Below, one piece after another: positions 35,304 to 37,757 of a stretch of 37,757 bases of DNA. Each line of letters starts with the position of its first letter. Within the stretch, counting starts at the first letter, position 1. The stretch is taken from positions 1 to 37,757 of the forward strand of contig CACMYE010000010.1 in the NCBI GenBank assembly GCA_902617825.1, read 5' to 3'. The notes beneath the pieces were generated by a model. That model was not told the DNA's origin. It saw only the letters and a program-made list of their open reading frames with translations, and did not search any database. The translations under genes and the position numbers were made by a program. This DNA is from an uncultured Pelagibacteraceae bacterium. Its GTDB lineage: Bacteria; Pseudomonadota; Alphaproteobacteria; Pelagibacterales; Pelagibacteraceae.

Positions 35304-37115
35304 TTACTGTTTTCCAAGAATTGTTTTACCACTTGGTACACGTACTTCATCAACCATTTTTTGAATTGCTTTGTCTGGCTCTTGAGTCATTAAACTCACA
35401 ACCACCATCGCAACCAAACTAACAGCTGATCCGAAGATACCAAATGTTAATTGAGTAATTCCCAGGAATCCACTTCCACCAGTTCGTACCCAAACTAAGT
35501 ACCAAGTACCAGCAGCTAGACCTCCTAACATACCAGCAATAGCACCTTGTCTGTTAGCTCTCTTCCACCATACACCAAGTACAAGTGGGAAGAACAATCC
35601 TGACATCGCAAAATCAAATGCCCAGATAACCGAACCTAAGATACCTTGGATCTCCATTGCCGCAATCGTTGCGCCAGCAAAACCAATTACTACAAGTAAT
35701 ACCCTTGCAACAACTAGTCGTTTTGCAGTTTCCGCTTTTGGATCAATGATCTTATAGTAAACATCATGTGATATAGCGTTTGCAATTGCTAGAATCAAAC
35801 CATCGGCTGTTGACATGGCAGCTGCCATACCTCCAGCAGCAACTAGACCTGAGATTACGTATGGTAATCCAGCTATCTCTGGTGTTGCTAACACAACGGC
35901 TTTACCACCCATGAAAAACTCGTTTAATTCAAGAGTTCCATTTCCGTTAAAGTCGCTTACAAACATTAAGTTTGCTGCGTTCCAGTTTTGATACCAATCT
36001 ATCGCTTGAACTTCCGCAATTGATTTACCGATAATACCAGTTGATAGTGTCGGATCAATCAATGACAACTTAGATAGTGTAGCTAACATTGGAGCAGAAG
36101 AATAAAGTAGGAAGATAAAGAATAGTGACCAACCTACTGATTTTCTAGCTGCTTTTACACTTGGAGTAGTAAAGTATCTCATCATAACATGAGGTAATGA
36201 TGCTGTTCCCATCATCATCGCCAATGCTAATGAAATAAATGCCCATGGTGTAGCGTTAACTGCAGAGTGAGCTTTAGTTATTCCTGCTAAGCCTTTAGGT
36301 ACCGTTGCTAGATCAGCAGCTGAGTTTTTAACAAAACCAAACTGTGATTCTAACTCACCAATTCTAGCCACTTCATCAGCTAACATAAAGTGCGGGAAGA
36401 AACCTGCACCCATTTTGTTACTGATCCAGAATACTGGAAGTAAGTAAGCTATAATTAGTACGATATATTGTGCAACCTGTGTCCAAGTTACCCCTCTCAT
36501 ACCACCTAACATTGAACATAATAAAATACTTATTAGTCCAATATAAACTGCGTATTGGAATGGGATATCAAGAGCAACAGATGCAATAGTACCTGTAGCG
36601 TTAATTTGTGCTGTTACATAAGTAAATGAAGCAACGGTTAAAACCACTACCGCACTAAACCTAGCTAAATTACCACCGTATCTTGTACCTATAAAATCTG
36701 GAACTGTGTAACAGCCAAATTTTCTTAAGTATGGTGCTAATAAAGATGCAACTAACACGTAACCACCAGTCCAACCTACAAGTAGAGCCATATAACCGTA
36801 ACCTTTAAAGTAAATACCTCCAGCCATTGCAACGAATGAAGCACCAGACATCCAGTCTGCTGCCGTGGCCATACCGTTGAATACTGTTGGTACTTGTCTT
36901 CCAGCTACGTAGTACGCATCTGCTTGGGCTGTTCGTGACAGGTAGCCGATCAATGCATAGATGAACACGGTAAATGCTACAAAAGCAATACCGATTGCTT
37001 TTGCAGTCATACCCATCTGTTCGGCAATTGCCATAATAATTATGAAACCTATAAACCCTCCGGTATAGATTCCATAAATTTTAGGCAAGTTGTCTATAAA
37101 ATTACCCTGTTTCAT
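35304..37115 (-). CDS. Sodium:solute symporter large subunit (SSS family, VC_2705-like)
   Basis: A 603-residue permease with about 13 membrane segments. Hallmarks: TAQADAYYVAGRQVPTVFNGMATAADWMSGASF and the MRGVTWTQVAQYIVLI segment of acetate/proline-type SSS carriers. Pairing with a DUF4212 small subunit marks the VC_2705-like branch. The likely substrate is a carboxylate such as acetate, but this is inference. Residues 388-399 (DFNGNGTLELNE) match all liganding positions of an EF-hand calcium loop, in an apparently extracytoplasmic insertion. It has more GC and alanine/glycine than neighbours, as expected for a highly expressed membrane protein. Its ATG overlaps the small-subunit stop by one base. 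Confidence 0.9.
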   Translation of the reverse strand: MKQGNFIDNLPKIYGIYTGGFIGFIIIMAIAEQMGMTAKAIGIAFVAFTVFIYALIGYLSRTAQADAYYVAGRQVPTVFNGMATAADWMSGASFVAMAGGIYFKGYGYMALLVGWTGGYVLVASLLAPYLRKFGCYTVPDFIGTRYGGNLARFSAVVVLTVASFTYVTAQINATGTIASVALDIPFQYAVYIGLISILLCSMLGGMRGVTWTQVAQYIVLIIAYLLPVFWISNKMGAGFFPHFMLADEVARIGELESQFGFVKNSAADLATVPKGLAGITKAHSAVNATPWAFISLALAMMMGTASLPHVMMRYFTTPSVKAARKSVGWSLFFIFLLYSSAPMLATLSKLSLIDPTLSTGIIGKSIAEVQAIDWYQNWNAANLMFVSDFNGNGTLELNEFFMGGKAVVLATPEIAGLPYVISGLVAAGGMAAAMSTADGLILAIANAISHDVYYKIIDPKAETAKRLVVARVLLVVIGFAGATIAAMEIQGILGSVIWAFDFAMSGLFFPLVLGVWWKRANRQGAIAGMLGGLAAGTWYLVWVRTGGSGFLGITQLTFGIFGSAVSLVAMVVVSLMTQEPDKAIQKMVDEVRVPSGKTILGKQ

Positions 37116-37375
37116 TATTCATCCTCTCTTTCGCTGAAGCCAAATTCCTCATCGATTTTTTCTTGTCTATTCGCAAACCAGAAAATTAGAATTACGAATG
37201 CGCCAAGAGATCCCTGACATGTAAACCAATATGTCCACGGATAACCGAAAGGTCCTGTAACTTCGTTCATTTCAGCTCCAAAAAGGAAGATGCCAATTGA
37301 GAACACAAACCAGATTGCTAACGTAATCATTAGCAAACCCCTGGATTTCTCCCAATGTTTTTGTTGATTTGACAT
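37115..37375 (-). CDS. Sodium/substrate symporter small subunit (DUF4212)
   Basis: An 86-residue protein with two membrane segments (about 12-33 and 47-68) and acidic tail FGFSEREDE. WEKSRGLLMITLAIWFVFS is the family pattern. It is the obligate neighbour of VC_2705-type symporters. GAGAGG lies just before the ATG (minus strand), one of the strongest ribosome sites in the window, consistent with high expression. Confidence 0.92.
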   Translation of the reverse strand: MSNQQKHWEKSRGLLMITLAIWFVFSIGIFLFGAEMNEVTGPFGYPWTYWFTCQGSLGAFVILIFWFANRQEKIDEEFGFSEREDE

Positions 37376-37508
37376 TTTTACCTCTCTATTTAGTTATAAC
37401 TGGCAAAACCATAACCATTATGAGGCTTTTGAAAAGACCTAAATTTAACCATAATAGGTACTTATTTACTGACTTTTTTAAGGTATAAATGCCACATACG
37501 GGCAAATC
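37376..37508. promoter_or_regulatory. Divergent promoter region of symporter and unidentified gene
   Basis: 133 bases between divergent starts. AT-rich, with the minus-strand ribosome site at 37381-37387. I see no clear operator or riboswitch. Confidence 0.4.
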
Positions 37509-37757
37509 ATGGGAAAATATAAGCTAACTTGGAAAGATCTAACAGCTACGGATTTCAAAACATACTTATTTGCTATGTTTAAGGCATTTATTCCTAAAAA
37601 AAAAATCAAAAATTTAGATGAACTTGAAGTCTTCATTCAAACAAAATCTGCATGGGTTACACAAGTAACTTTATATAATTATTTAAAAACTCGAATGGGA
37701 ACAAGATATGTTCTCCATTTTGATAATGATGAATTTATGGGATCCGTTAATCTTGCT
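37509..37757 (+). CDS. Unidentified protein, 3' end cut by window
   Basis: ATG 37509 (MGKYKLTWKDLTATDFKTYL) opens a frame with no stop to the window end; 83 residues are visible. They form a basic helix with FAMFKAFIPKKKIKNL, then a mixed acidic/aromatic part with TRYVLHFDNDEF. No signal peptide or membrane segment is evident. I do not recognise a family. It is divergent from the symporter operon, so co-regulation is possible but unproven. Confidence 0.7.
   Translation, partial: MGKYKLTWKDLTATDFKTYLFAMFKAFIPKKKIKNLDELEVFIQTKSAWVTQVTLYNYLKTRMGTRYVLHFDNDEFMGSVNLA

Noticed and set aside
1..37757. CRISPR array
   Set aside because: No regularly spaced 24-40 base repeats are present; the only notable repeats are the paired island ends.

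Overview
This window looks like the replication-origin side of a SAR11-type alphaproteobacterium (Candidatus Pelagibacter or a close relative). The evidence is very AT-rich DNA, near-exclusive use of AGA/AGG for arginine in core genes, gene spacings of a few bases or overlaps, and an alphaproteobacterial gene order (lptE-holA, parB-parA-rsmG-mnmG-mnmE-rho-hemJ-hemH-hemE, then ppsR-maf-aroE-coaE-dnaQ). The species call is inference from sequence character and gene order.

Layout. 1-1355: end of lptE (cut by the window edge) and holA on +. 1358-10805: an unbroken minus-strand block for chromosome segregation (parA, parB), tRNA and rRNA modification (rsmG, mnmG, mnmE), transcription termination (rho) and late haem synthesis (hemE, hemH, hemJ). 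A perfect 16-bp parS lies inside rsmG at 3592-3607. 10806-11077: a divergent AT-rich gap with DnaA-box-like sites and inverted repeats, the best candidate for oriC; genes on both sides point away from it. 11078-16405: ppsR, maf, aroE, coaE, dnaQ on +, then secB/fxsA on - and a Tim44-domain protein plus an Smr protein on +. 16395-18280: hslUV protease on -. 18369-22205: histidine block hisB-H-A-F-E followed by a HIT protein and a GNAT acetyltransferase. 22202-26608: LolA-like carrier, FtsK, a UbiH-like flavoprotein and a LON-domain protein.

26684-30684 is the accessory part. A truncated tRNA-Gly (5' half and anticodon arm only) and an intact tRNA-Gly(GCC) share 38 identical bases and bracket about 3.9 kb. 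Inside lie a phosphonate-type ABC importer (phnD, phnC, phnE), a SAM-dependent methyltransferase and a decayed small secreted-protein gene. Just inside each tRNA copy lies the same 23-bp sequence (one mismatch) built of CGACACA units about one helical turn apart. This looks like attL and attR of an integrated element whose recombinase is gone. The intact tRNA appears to be driven by a promoter within the island. No C-P lyase or other phosphonate-breaking enzyme is visible here.

30695-37757 returns to core genes: phhB-like dehydratase, then on - purH, a heparinase II/III-family protein, rpe and a YggT-like membrane protein, then a two-subunit sodium:solute symporter (DUF4212 small subunit plus a large subunit carrying a canonical EF-hand loop) ending in an intrinsic terminator. 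The window closes inside an unidentified + strand gene.
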